A DNA stretch of 64,000 nucleotides from Micrasema longulum (lineage: Eukaryota > Arthropoda > Insecta > Trichoptera > Brachycentridae). Below are positions 33,831 through 44,790 of the stretch, piece after piece. A program made the position numbers and the translations under genes. How positions within the stretch are numbered: the first letter of the stretch is position 1; every line of letters starts with the position of its first letter. The stretch spans positions 62,001 to 126,000 of the forward strand of contig JAGVSM010001251.1 of assembly GCA_022494885.1 (NCBI GenBank), read 5' to 3'. Under the pieces are notes generated by a model. The model was not told the DNA's origin. It saw only the letters and a program-made list of their open reading frames with translations, and made no database searches.

Positions 33831-34285
33831 AATTTTTTAAAATAAAAAAATACCATAGTTGCATAAATATTTTTTCCACATCATCATTCCAGTATTACAC
33901 ATAATGGTTGATATGATCAATGCATCAGTTTAACCAATTGCAGCGATTTTTCATATTTTTTTTAACATGAAAGCATGATGATCAGTTTTACTTTTCAGGT
34001 TCCAGCTCAGCTATGAAAAATCATAGTGAAAAAACATATTTTTAAATAAATATTTCATGTTAACCCTTTTGGAGGTCGAGCCTAAGATCTTGTGCATTGT
34101 AAGCAAACGCACTTACTTAATTAATTTTAGGAAAGTTACCTAAAAAAATATCTCTGTACGGTAAAAACTCAAAACGTCTTGCAGCTATAGAGCGCAAAGG
34201 CGACTAGGATTCTAATTGAATCGTAAACAACAAATATGTGAGTTTTTTTACTGACATTTCTTGGTGGAACTGCATTTTAATTAAA

Positions 34286-34475
34286 ATAATAAAAATACTT
34301 AATAGTTTAATTCCACATGTATTTTTTATTTTTTACCAGTGACCGGGTTTTGTCGTGACTGACATCGTCTCATCGACCTCAACCAGTCTGACGAAACGAA
34401 ACCCGGTCACGGTTAAAAAATTTATAAAATAATTATAAATTAAAGTGGAATAAAACTATAAAGTATTTTTATTAT
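34286..34475. repeat. 190-bp hairpin element with about 70-bp arms
   Basis: Left arm 34286-34353 and right arm 34404-34475 are imperfect reverse complements. They begin with AATAAAAATACTT and include AATTCCAC and a perfect 12-bp pair GTGACCGGGTTT (34339-34350) with AAACCCGGTCAC (34399-34410). The loop carries GACATCGTCTCATCGACC and CCAGTCTGACGAAACG. No coding capacity; MITE-like. A target duplication was not identified. Confidence 0.75.
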
Positions 34476-35682
34476 CATATACAAATATGTGGGTGAAAAA
34501 CAGAAAAATAAAAAACGAGTCCTATATTAGAAATTATTTACATTAAATTTATTGAGTACTAGTTTTCGGTACTCATTTTAATAAAACGTGATCAAAAACA
34601 ATAATTTATTGATTTATTAAAAAATTTACGTATATTTTATCCTGGCATTATTTTTAAGCACCCTATTTGTATACTGTAAAAGTATTTTTTTTATTCACAT
34701 ATACGTAGGTTTGTTCTTTATAAAATGTATTGTTTTGGTTTCCTTATAAATGAAGCATTTGTAGTAATAACGTCCAATTACCTGGTCAACCATTTGATTG
34801 GTAATACCGAAACCAATTTACAACTCAGATTGACCGAACAATTTTTCAATTAATATCTGGTTAATATTTTGGTCCAAGCCATAAATTTTAATCACCGTTA
34901 ACGAATTTACTGCGAGCAACGCTCTGTGTTTTCGGTTGTCTCAATTTATCATAACGTAAAATATTGCTAAGTATCGCACTCAAACCCCCCCATCCCTTAG
35001 TAGGGGTTTGTTTTAAACTTTGGCCATCAATTCCCAGAGGTGAGTGTGACTGTTGCGAAGATTTTCATTTTTGTTTACTCTCACAAAAGTGGGAACAAAT
35101 AATTCGGTCGTAATTTCTGGTTGCAGTCAAACTTCGAACTGACATTATGAACCCCGTTTTATTATACTGCTGTCATCAAATTTATATTGGAATATTTATG
35201 AGTTCCATTTCAGTGTAATATCATTTTTAAATAATTTTATTGCATTTTTCCATTATAACTGTCTGTGCAAATAGATATTTTTTAAATAAAATTATTTTTA
35301 TTTAATGCACAGTTTAAATATTTTGCAATTTTAAAAACGAAAGAATTAGAAATAGAGATCATTTTGAACTATTTTGTTACATTGTTGCTAATATTTTTGA
35401 GGAGTCTTTATCATTTTTTATATATTTATGTAGTTAAACATCCTTAAATTGATATTAAATTAGGGTATTGTGCAAAATTTAAAATGTTTAAATTTAATTT
35501 TTAATAAATAAAAAAAATTGAATTTATATTTACAATTACTAGGTGAATTAATGTAATGATATTACAATATTTGAGTTTGTCCAAATGTTCGTAGACAAAA
35601 AACTGGATTTCACCCCCTCGGGAGTCATTAAGATTAACAAATTACAACAGGGATGGAGAATACTTTAAATAAGGAAATATGG
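34476..35682. other. Unannotated A+T-rich stretch
   Basis: A short CAAACCCCCC/GGGGTTTG hairpin lies near 34981-35010. Nothing else supportable. Confidence 0.4.
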
Positions 35683-35800
35683 AAGTCCAGGCATTTACAG
35701 GGCTTATGACCTGTCATTGGCTGGTTTAAGTGTCCACTTTACACACTGTGTAACATTCACCATTTTGCCTATATTTGAACATCCATATTTCTTCAGTTCT
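35683..35800 (+). pseudogene. Repeat-borne coding-like segment (GIYRAYDLS family), copy 2
   Basis: Encodes GIYRAYDLSLAGLSVHFTH and CVTFTILPIFEHPYFF, matching 17146-17421 on the opposite strand. It is directly followed by the LINE C-terminal fragment at 35830. I do not recognise the protein. The shared segment covers only part of copy 1. Confidence 0.5.
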
Positions 35801-35829
35801 TCCATTTGTTGATTTTAGTGAAGTTAAAG

Positions 35830-36140
35830 AGCTGTTAGTGCACTATAGACAAAATCAAGAAAGAAACTCTGCTCTGGTTTGGACATGTGGAGCGAATGGA
35901 CAGCAAAGAGTGGCTAAAAATATTAAAAATGCAAATGTTGATGGATGCAGAAATAGAGGAAGACCGAGAAAGGCATGGCAAGACCAACAAGTCCAACAAA
36001 TACTTGAAGATGGACATCGAAAGTCGGAATAATCAGCGCGCGTGCAAGAGAAGATGCATTAATGTAGAGGAAGCGAGACATGTATGCAAAGATATAGTGA
36101 TGTGGCGTTCTATTTTCTCTGCCTACCCTTACGGGGAAAT
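35830..36140 (+). pseudogene. LINE C-terminal fragment (GHVERM...GRPRKAW...WRSI)
   Basis: Across two frames the plus strand reads LWFGHVERMDSKEWLK, then NANVDGCRNRGRPRKAWQDQ and QQILEDGH, then SRNNQRACKRRCINVEEARH and MWRSIFSAYPYG. Two frameshifts separate the three blocks, so it is dead. It is the uninterrupted counterpart of the fragment at 21640-22720 and shows the empty site of the LINE inserted there. Catalytic domains are missing. Confidence 0.82.
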
Positions 36141-36251
36141 GGTGAGATGGTTTGCTGTTGTTGTAATTAGTAAAAAAGTGGGGGCCTACTTATTGAATAA
36201 ATATATGTAAATATGTTGAAGTAAAACGATTTTTTTATGGTTGAGTGTGTA

Positions 36252-37190
36252 TTGCACCTTTAGGACGAAAACGACTTAACTCAAAAAAAAACTTAAAATG
36301 AGTTAAGATTATAAAACAACTTCAATGAACATTATCTATCTATCTGCAATTTAAAAAATGCAACATTCGGGTGTTACGTCGGTCTCTTACATAGGACAAA
36401 ACCGTTACATCGGTCTCTTTGTTACTCAGTGAATTTATATTCCGTGTCAGTACGGAAGCGACGCAACTAGTGTTGTGTAAAGAACGCAATGCAGCCAAAC
36501 ATATAGTGACCGAAAGCCGGTTGAGTCGATTTTACTCCGATATACATGGCATGTTTATTTAATTATTTTTAATATTAATGCGACCAATTTGGCTTTGTGA
36601 TTTTTTCGTCTGACTTTTTTTTATTTTTTTTATTAAATTAAAAACATATTATACATGATTATATACAATATTCCCAAGGAGTTTTTTTTTTAAAAAACTC
36701 ATTTAGGGACATACAGATAACAAATTTATTTAAAGACTTTTTTTAATTTTAAACTATAATATTATTTACAAAAGCAGAAAAATTAAAATTATTAGACTTA
36801 TTGATAATCTTAGTAACTTATTTACGTTTATATCATTTCGTGAATAAATAAAACCATTTGTTCGGTGACCTGATCTGACCTTATGAAAATTATGTCAATT
36901 TCATATTTTATATCAAAGTGTTTTTTTTTGTTTTTTTCGCCATATAATAATGACTCATGAAATAAATGTTTTGTTTAAACTTATAATGAAGTATTTTTAT
37001 TGCGTTTTTTTTTCATAAATTCATAGCTGAAAGCCTTCAGTATAACTTTTAACTCAAAATTTGGTGCTTACATAAAAAATACGAAACAATCGACAAAAGA
37101 ATTCCAAGGTGTCACAATTTCCATTCTTCTTGTGCATTTTCCCAAAATAATGATTTTTTTAGTCAAGTCGTTTTTGTCCTAAAGGTGCGA
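36252..37190. mobile_element. Non-autonomous DNA transposon, 939 bp, TA target duplication
   Basis: The left end TTGCACCTTTAGGACGAAAA at 36252 and the right end (reverse complement TCGCACCTTTAGGACAAAAA at 37190) form inverted repeats of about 31 bp, continuing CGACTTAACT/CGACTTGACT, with three mismatches. TA flanks both sides (36250-36251 and 37191-37192). No transposase frame is visible. The left interior has two copies of GTTAC(G/A)TCGGTCTCTT (about 36374 and 36404). A retroelement 3' end (36612-36745) is inserted within it. The TA duplication suggests the Tc1/mariner superfamily or another TA-targeting group; the end sequence is unlike the two mariners in this window. Confidence 0.8.
36612..36745 (-). 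repeat. Retroelement 3' end (TGTATGTCCCTAAAT family), copy 2, nested
   Basis: The reverse complement has TCTGTATGTCCCTAAATGAG, ACTCCTTGGGAATATTG and TATAATCATGTATAATATG with an A-rich tail, as in 10020-10137. It lies inside the 939-bp TIR element, so it inserted later than that element. Confidence 0.75.
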
Positions 37191-37192
37191 TA

Positions 37193-37944
37193 TGAAAGAT
37201 GGAAAAGGAAAGAAAAAAAATCAAACATTATTTTTAAAAATTGACTTTTGGATCATTTTATATCGGAAAATCTGAAATGAAAGCCTTGATGTTTATGATA
37301 ACCACCTATCATACGACTTAGACGTATCTTTTTTTTACAGTATTTTAATAAAATAATATCTTATACGATTTAATTATTTCACAGTAACGACCCATCTTTG
37401 AAACTGAAAGAAAATAAAATAAGCCCGATTTGAAAGTTTCACGTTTTTTGGGTCGACATTTGTATGGGGTTAAGACTGGTTTCAAGTTAAATTAAAATAT
37501 CATTATTTTCATTTTATTTTTCTTTACACAACATCATTTAAGGTTGTTTTTTCATGTAATTGTAACAAGCCGTGTTTGCTTACAATACCCTCAATTATAC
37601 TATAATTCTTAGTTAGCTAATTACGTCCTCCTATAACGAATATTAGTTCAAATTATCCCGGCGAATCGCATCTATTATGTACTATTTCCAAACCGAAGAC
37701 CACCAGTGCTCATAAAAGTTAATTTGAGCTCCCACTACTGAATTCGCTAGCTTGATGTACATGCTGTCAAAGGATGATAAATTGAGATTGATTTCGCCCA
37801 ACCAAATGGTTTATGAAGTCGAAAATGAAAATATCATATTGATTTCCTTTAAACCTTCAAAAATGCGGACTAACCAGAAAAAATGTAACATTTTTATTAA
37901 AATGTTTACAAAGTACCTGCCACAAAATTTTTAAATATATGACC
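37193..37944. other. Unannotated spacer
   Basis: The frame at 37752-37934 is not recognisable. Confidence 0.35.
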
Positions 37945-38455
37945 ACATTTCTGATTATCGTAGGCAACTGAAATGGCTCAAAATTAGACAACGGAGAGAC
38001 TATCACTCCCTCTCACTTCTGTTTAATGTACTTCATAGTCATAACGCTCCTATATACCGGCGTTAAAAAATTTAACGCTTATTAGTTCATGGTTAACCTC
38101 TTTGTTCTAATTCTCAAGGCACTCTCTTAATACCCATCCACAATTTCTCTTTCTTCTCTAACTCATATAGTGTCCATGCGGCTCGACTGTGGAATCATCT
38201 CCCATCCACCATCAAAGATGTTACAACATTATCTCTGTTTAAAGCACGTCTGAAAAAACAACTCTTTCCTCTTCTTTTATCTCTCCTTCTTTCCTCTTTC
38301 CTGTTTTTTCCTTTTTCCGATTGAGTAATAGTTTTAATTTAACGTATTTTTTTACGTTTATTTCTATTTTTATATATCTTAAGCTTTTTAATATTTTTTC
38401 TACTGAATATGTTCTGTAACTTGAATTAAAAAGATAATAAAGCTTCTATTTTATT
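37945..38455 (+). pseudogene. LINE C-terminus and 3' UTR (ARLWNHLP motif)
   Basis: The plus strand reads RQRRDYHSLSLLFNVLHS near 37995, then after frameshifts YSVHAARLWNHLPSTIKDVT near 38165 and LFKARLKKQLF near 38240, with a stop near 38325. RLWNxLP followed by FKxxLKxxLF is the hallmark C-terminus of CR1/L2/Jockey-like LINE polymerases. A 3' UTR of about 120 bp follows and includes a possible AATAAAG signal near 38435. It is 5'-truncated and frameshifted. Confidence 0.78.
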
Positions 38456-38796
38456 GGTTGGTTGGAAGAAATTGCCAGTTGGAAGAACCCGCCAACGTAC
38501 AAATAACATAATGTACAAAAACTTAAATAAATAAGTAAATAAAAGCTAAATAACGGAAAACCAACAAAAATACACGAATAAAGTATGTACTTTTTTTATA
38601 AATTTCATTTACCTACTATTTCAATGCTATCTACTAGTAGTAGGATAAACATTGTTTTAAAAACCACTCTTTTCTTTAAACTTAAACCCTTTTTTTTTCT
38701 AAAAGATTTTTTTTTATTTCCATAAACATTCGTTAAGAAAAATAAGCTCTTTTTATTTGAAAGTGTTTTTCATCAAACATACTTTTGTTAATATAG

Positions 38797-39063
38797 TCGG
38801 CCTTGTAGTGTAATGGTGAGCGCATTTGCCTATCATGCAAGAGATCTTGAGTTCGATTCCCGACATGGATGCTATGAAATATTTATTGAAAATGGTTTTT
38901 TCACACTAGAATATTTCATAGTCCCTGGACTGGTGTCTAAAGCGTACGACTGATTATCTTACCGTGATGTAACAAAAATGATCAAGACGCGCTGTGATTG
39001 GTGGACCAATGCAGTGCGCTATGCGCCATTAGATGCGTAAAAGGAATGATGTAGATGATGATA
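38797..39063 (+). repeat. tRNA-derived SINE family B, best full-length copy
   Basis: The head TCGGCCTTGTAGTGTAATGG has a typical A-box region, TGAGCGCATTTGCC follows, and the B box is AGTTCGATTCC near 38849. The body (CCCTGGACTGG, ATGATCAAGACGCGCTG, GTGGACCAATGCAGTGC) runs to a GATGTAGATGATGA tail. Confidence 0.9.
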
Positions 39064-39719
39064 CATTTGTTGAATTATGTACAAGTTTTCTGAAGAATTA
39101 TAAAGTTTTCACAAAAAAATATTTTCGTTTGATACCGCTGTTATTTTAATGTTTTTTTCCACCTCTTATATTAAATACAACAGTTTTGCAGACTGGGTTC
39201 ATTTCATTTAAATTTCAAAAACAATAATATAAAGGTCATATTGGTCCCAAAGAGTCACTGCAAAATATTACATTTTCACTACGTATCCCTCTGTGCCTTT
39301 TTACCTAACGTTCTGTGCCGCATTCGTCCCAAGCCTCGAAATGTTTATTTTTTTTCTAAATGCATTTGAAAACACGACTTGTCGTAAAATATAAGTAGAT
39401 ATATTTTCATATTATTTTACCAAGATAAAGGGTTGATTACATTTTATATGACCTTTGCTAACATTATGCATAATGAACCTTGATATTACGGACGAAGATA
39501 AGGAAAGGTTATCCAAAAGGCGATCTTAGTCCTCCATTTTATTTAATTTTGAGATTCCAAGGTGGCTTTCAGCAAGTTTAGAAATACAAAACGTTTTATT
39601 CCATTTTTTGTGAGGTTGGAAAATATTTCGCAAAGTTATCAAATTAAAGTATTCTTCTAATAGTGAGTGCCATAACAGTACTACTCGGCTAAACTACAGC
39701 TAGTTTTAGATTAGATTTG
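39064..39719. other. Unannotated stretch
   Basis: Nothing supportable. Confidence 0.35.
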
Positions 39720-39945
39720 TCCCGTCATTTCTCGAGAGAATTCTAGAAACAACTATGTAGTACGTCATAAGCGTTCCCTCTGCTATTTACTGAGCCATGA
39801 ACCCTGGATTGGGTACCTACCGTTATCTTCCTTCTCCCTTCTGCACTGCAGATTTAGGCAGATATCTCTGTCTTACCTGAACCAATTTTCGAATCTCTTT
39901 TATATAAGTCAGTCTCCGATTCGCGTAACTCAGTGTTCTCATTAA
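39720..39945 (+). promoter_or_regulatory. Core-promoter-like block (TATATAA + TCAGTG), possible solo LTR or orphan promoter
   Basis: A TATATAA box at 39901-39907 is followed by an arthropod initiator TCAGTG at 39930-39935, placing the A about 31 bp downstream of the TATA start, the standard spacing. The preceding 180 bp is less A+T-rich than its surroundings (CTCGAGAGAATTCTAGAAAC near 39733). No open frame follows. Such an arrangement is typical of LTR retrotransposon promoters, and a solo LTR is possible, but I could not find flanking target duplications. It may also be chance. Confidence 0.35.
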
Positions 39946-41088
39946 GCCCGCCTTCAAGATAAAATATTGCAATTTTCTTTTCACTTTGTGGTAAAATAAT
40001 TTAAGGGAATTATTGGACGCTTTATTTGATAGCTATTTTCGCTTCGCCATTGTTAAATAGTTTTTGGTTTCGAATTTCGTCTAAAAGTTGTTTCTTCAAC
40101 AATCAAACATGATTTGGGTCGGTGAATGGTTGTGGGTTATTGTTATTATTTTTCGAATGTCATCAAAGAGCCTTTATATTAGTTTGCATAATGTATTCAA
40201 ATGCAACGTTTCCATTATTGATGGTTATAAAATTAATATTCATTGTTAATTCGAACTCAATTTCCATTAATTAAGCTTGAAGTATTATTTGTAAACAAAC
40301 AGAACGCATACTGAATTTAAAAATAATATTTTGGCAACTGGAAGTAGGTTTTAAACGGAATGAATTTCCTCATTTTGGTTTAAAGGTTTTTGTTCAAGGG
40401 GTTATTATGCTATATTAATTTTCTAAACAACACTCATAAAAAATTATATTAAAAACCATGATACCAGTTAGTAGTTACACATGATGATGGGTAATCAGAA
40501 TAACCGACATTAGTTGGTCTATATATACAAATTGATTTATTTAAAAAATATATATACCAGTTTTTGGAGTTGCCTAAATTTGAATTGATTATGAACTACG
40601 ACATTTAAAATTCAAATCAAATTTAATTTTTCTTATTTAGTGAATCAGAAAAATCAGATAATTATGAAAAAAAAGGCACATCATTTTTACAATGAAATCT
40701 CAAATAACAGTTTTATAACTCCAAAAAATGGTTCTCCTATTTATTTACACAACACTGCATAAGGGCCTTTTTCATATAATATTTTAATCAATCTGATTAA
40801 AATTATATAATATTGTATTGTAAATATTATTGTTTAAAAGGAAAAAAATACATCCATTCATACTGTTACGCGCCCCAACTTTATCGCATATGGAATTACT
40901 TAGGGCCAATAGCATAAAAAAAGTCAAGTTAAAGAATGTTTAAAGTTAAATCATTTATGCGTTTTTGTCAAAATGGACAAAAGATTTTGCACTAAAAGGT
41001 CGGATAAAACAAAAAAAAATCACTAAAACCCAACAATTATTCAATTCAAAACCTTATTTAACCAATTTTTTTTATATGCAACTGGACC
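39946..41088. other. Unannotated A+T-rich stretch
   Basis: Nothing supportable. Confidence 0.4.
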
Positions 41089-41095
41089 TTTGTAT

Positions 41096-41572
41096 TTTTT
41101 TAAATTTAAATCTTAAAGTAGGGCACACATATCATATATATTGTTATGTGTGTTCTAATAATAACATTGCAAATATATTTAATTTATAAAGTTGTTTATC
41201 ACATATGTCTTGACCATTATTTTAAATTTTGATATGTTTTTTTCTTCATAAATATTTTTTTCCATTTCGTAATACTTTTTAATTGCTTTAAATAAAATTG
41301 AATTTTGTGACTTTGCCTTTTTCCTAAATGGAAGTCTAATTTTGTTCTTTTCTCTAGTATTGTGATCGTGTTCATGCTGGTTCCGATCAATTTTTTTCCG
41401 AAATTCTTTTTTTTTATTAGAGTTTATAGTTTTATGAACAAATATCATCAGATTGTAAAATATTCTTTGTTTATATGTTAATAATTTCATTTCATTTACC
41501 ATCAACTTTACCCTCGTGTATCTGTTTTTTTTCAAAATTATTCTAAAGGCTTTATTTTGTAATACAGTTAGT
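41096..41572 (-). pseudogene. 5'-truncated LINE with 7-bp target-site duplication
   Basis: The minus strand is nearly identical to 21753-22220: the same KLTVLQNKAFRIILKKNRYT, EMKLLTYKQRIFYN and IFVHKTINSNKKKEF stretch, the same 3' UTR and an A-rich tail at about 41096-41105. A frameshift changes the C-terminal frame. TTTGTAT is present on both sides (41089-41095 and 41573-41579), consistent with target-primed integration. The apparent upstream residues of the open frame (41580-41643) are host sequence read through. Confidence 0.88.
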
Positions 41573-41579
41573 TTTGTAT

Positions 41580-42032
41580 GACGTTTTAAATCACTAAAAC
41601 ATTTTTTTTTAAAAAGCCTTTTGTATTTTAATATGTTATTCATTTTTTGTGAAACGCAAAATTTGTTTATTAAAATGTTGTCCCAGCTTAACCTTGGAGA
41701 TGGATGGACGTCGCGTCGTTTGAGGTATTGCTGTTACATCTTCCCACGAAAAAGGTATTTTTGTGCATTGTGCAAAACACCTAACTCACTGTGGTGAATA
41801 ATCATAAACCATTTAATTCTATTACAAGTGTAATAGTTGTAATTATTGTTTGATTTGATTTAATTGTAGCAACGAACGAGTTTTTTTCAGTGTTAATTAT
41901 TTTAAATATACGGTTAATGTATTGTGCTGCCTAAAGAATAGTTTGAACATGTTTTTTGCTAACAGTGAGTGACGTATCGCACAAAATACGATTATACAAA
42001 ATCCACTAAACTTGAATTAATTGAGTACTTAC
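41580..42032. other. Unannotated spacer
   Basis: Nothing supportable. Confidence 0.35.
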
Positions 42033-42312
42033 TAAGGGCCGGTTGCATCAAAGTTGGTATAAATTTAGTTTTAAGTTAAATATTTAAACTTAGTTAAGGC
42101 TCAAAATCTGGTAACTGAAAAATTCCGTTGCATCAACATTATTTTAGTTAAGTTAAAGTTAAAAATATTGCCACTGTAAAGGTTCAAGTTTCACCCTAAA
42201 AATTGTTGGGATTTTTACGTAAGCACGTACTTGTTTATTTACATGTAGCAATACACATGCCCCGCGACGCGTCTTTGGACACAAACGTTTAAATTTCGTT
42301 CCAATTTTCAGT

Positions 42313-42543
42313 GTGTGCGAAAGGGCGAAGCAACACTGCGCATTCGGAGAAGAAAAGAACAAAAGGGACATCGTCCCTTTTGTTCTAGATAAAAAATTAA
42401 AAGAGCAAAAGCTAAAACAAAATGAAGAACTTTTTATTCTAGAAATAGAGCAAAAAAATTACATTTTTCGGTCAACTATGGCCGCTTTAAATGCCCAGAA
42501 AGAGTTAAATGATCTCAATCTAGCTCTATTTAAAAATAAATAA
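42313..42543 (+). pseudogene. C-terminal piece of an accessory Harbinger protein (tentative)
   Basis: 76 codons, with a Lys/Glu/Leu-rich helical region (KLKEQKLKQNEELFILEIEQ, 42391-42450) to a stop at 42541-42543. Many PIF/Harbinger elements encode a second, Myb/SANT-like DNA-binding protein ending in a charged coiled-coil of this sort. The DNA-binding part is not present, and the start at 42313 need not be real. A perfect 14-bp palindrome (42356-42386) is embedded in it. The assignment depends on its location within the element. Confidence 0.4.
42356..42386. repeat. Perfect 14-bp palindrome with 3-nt spacer
   Basis: AGAACAAAAGGGAC (42356-42369) and its exact complement GTCCCTTTTGTTCT (42373-42386) around ATC, lying inside the accessory frame of the Harbinger element. 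Confidence 0.9.
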
Positions 42544-43057
42544 ACAGTATTTCAATACAGTGATGATTTAGATTTATTTTACACCACGCCGCTGATGATC
42601 AAGTCCAGTGTTTTGAAAAATAATTAACAATTAAAAATTCAAATAATTATTAGTTCTTCACTTTTTTGACATTCGAAATCTTGTGATAAAGTCGGACTCT
42701 TCCCACAAAAAATGGTCCGTTCGTGGTTTGAACAGTTTTTTTTTCGGTTTAGAATATACTCGATGATAAATTCGTCACCGGAAGACGAAAAATCAGATAA
42801 AATTAACATTTTGTGCAACTTTTCACAGATCGATCAATAGATTTTAACACTCACAACGCTTTTTTGACAGATGGCAGATAGCATTTAACTTTAAACCTTA
42901 CTATAAACGGTTCCCTGGCGGCCGGTCAAATAAAAGTAACTTTTTTGTTAATATTTAGTTTACTTTTTCTTATGCAACGCATTTTGACATAAAAGTAACT
43001 TTTATTTGATTTTAGCCCTGACTTTAACTTAACTTTTGTCGATGCAACCGGCCCTAA

Positions 43058-43670
43058 ATACATTTAAATTATCTAAGATTTTTTAATACTATCCAGGTAC
43101 CTGCCTATTATTAATGTATTTTGTAATCTCTGTGTCTGGATGCAGTGAAACCTTTTTATTCGTCATGAGTCTATTTTTGATGGTCTAACAAATATAAAAT
43201 GTGACGAATAGAGAAACAAATTTTCCCATACAAAATGACTAAAATAATTTGATTCATTTGTTTTCTGTTCTTAAAATTGATGCAAATATTTTTTAAATGT
43301 TACTTTTATTTCATTTTAATTAATAGATATCTATAGTTGGAGACGTGGAAGGAAAGGAAGATTTATGTGCAGAACAAGAGTTGCTATTAATTAAAACAAA
43401 AATGCCCATAGTAAATCCAATTCTTCAAACATGGGGTCGCGCGCAGGAGTAACGACAAATAGAGAAAATACTTAGTGATGGGGGAAACAAATTGCCATCG
43501 TAATGTAACGTTTCTTGAAAACTACAAATATTGTGGATAAATAATATAGGGGCTCCACTGTGATTCTTGTTTTCATCACAACTTATTTATTTTGATGAAA
43601 TTCAAAGGCGTTTAAAATTTTCTGTTACTTCTCCTGAAAAATAGGTGACATGTATTAAAGTTTGAATATT
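43058..43670. other. Unannotated spacer
   Basis: Nothing supportable. Confidence 0.35.
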
Positions 43671-43885
43671 ACGGTGTAAAATATGAATATGAAGGGTAGA
43701 GAGAATGAAAAATGGAGTTAGTCATGATAGAACGTTAAGGGGGAAGCCCTTTGACACAATTTTCATTTTTAAGTGTCGTTTAATTTTTTAAGCCCCTTAA
43801 CTCGGCTCAGCTATGAAATCGCCAACCATTAGTCTTTCTTCTTTTACACTCAGAGTATGGAGGCATTTGATAATTTTACACCGTA
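43671..43885. repeat. Segment bounded by perfect 13-bp inverted repeats
   Basis: TACGGTGTAAAAT at 43671-43683 and ATTTTACACCGTA at 43873-43885 are exact reverse complements. The 215-bp interval is less A+T-rich near its right end and non-coding. No flanking duplication was seen, so a MITE is only possible. Confidence 0.45.
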
Positions 43886-44657
43886 GAACCCCCTTACCCG
43901 CTCACACCCTGATGCTTCAGTACAAAGACTACGAAACTAAGGCCAAATTATAATGTTGTCACTCATTTCCGGATCAATATGGATTGAACATCAAAATTTC
44001 ATTAAAAAAAATTCTAACCAAATTTATCTTCAAAAGATTATTAAGTAAACAGTTTCTCTTTCCATTGAAATGTTTGTAAAAATATTATTATAGTATTATT
44101 TAAGTAATTATGTATTACAAACATTTTGTGTTCGTAAATTACTCCACGTGTTAAGCAACACCTTTTATCTGTAAACGATTAAAAAAGTAGAAAGTTTATT
44201 TTTAAAATAAATTGATGAGATTTTACATGTATATTATATGTTTATTGATAGACCAAATTAATTTATAGGCAAAGAATTAAACAAATGTTGTTACAAAAAG
44301 CATTTTAAATCCAATTATTTGGTTAATTTATCTAAACCCGAAAAATGCAATTCGAAGTGGTTCAATAAAATCATTTTAAAATTTATGCAAACATAAATAT
44401 CATTACACATTTGAATACGTAAATAAAATAAATAAAAGACGTGTTTTTAAAAGAGTGAAATACGTATAATCTTAAGAATTTTCATGGGTTTTGGGTTTAA
44501 TTAAGTTTTTTAAAACTTTTTGTGTAGGCTTCGTGTATTTTTTTCTATTTTAAAAATGCCTTTTCATTACAAACATTATTTATAACATTGAAATAATTAC
44601 AAAAATATGACTTTTTTGTTAAAAAATAATGCATTTTCGCGTTCTTACTGTTTTCCA
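43886..44657. other. A+T-rich stretch, nothing recognised
   Basis: No supportable feature. Confidence 0.4.
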
Positions 44658-44790
44658 AAAAAAAATATTTGGCGGCCATTTTCGATGAATCGTAAATTAC
44701 TCGATATTTCAAAATGGATATTGAGTTGTGGTTGAGCGAGGCTTAAATCACGGACCTTTGATTCGTGAGTTCGCGTCAAATGTCTGTGAC
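44658..44790 (-). repeat. tRNA-derived SINE family A, old copy
   Basis: The reverse complement keeps AATGGCCGCCAAATATTT in place of the family's AATGGCCCTCAAAAT, GAGTAATTTACGATTCATCG in place of the core, and a head with GTGATTTAAGCC and CACGAATCAAAGGTCCG. Order and spacing match the family; identity is low. Confidence 0.65.

Larger units (their letters stand above)
42036..43054. mobile_element. PIF/Harbinger-type DNA transposon derivative, 1019 bp
   Basis: The ends GGGCCGGTTGCATC (42036) and the exact inverted copy GATGCAACCGGCCC (43054) are flanked by TAA at 42033-42035 and 43055-43057. A 3-bp TAA/TTA duplication with GGGCCGG-type ends is characteristic of PIF/Harbinger. Subterminal AAGTTAAAGTTAAA blocks occur at the left, and AGTAACTTTT and TTAACTTAACTTTT blocks at the right. 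It retains one small frame (42313-42543) but no DDE transposase, so it is a deletion derivative dependent on another copy. Confidence 0.85.

Noticed and set aside
34339..34410. A functional hammerhead ribozyme within the 190-bp hairpin
   Set aside because: A 13-bp helix with GTC and GAAAC is present on the plus strand, but CTGAC runs straight into GAAAC with no stem II, and stem I does not pair next to the core. Kept only as a motif observation.
39730..39755. Heat-shock element at GAATTCTAGAA
   Set aside because: The GAA and TTC blocks abut without the 2-nt spacing that heat-shock elements need.
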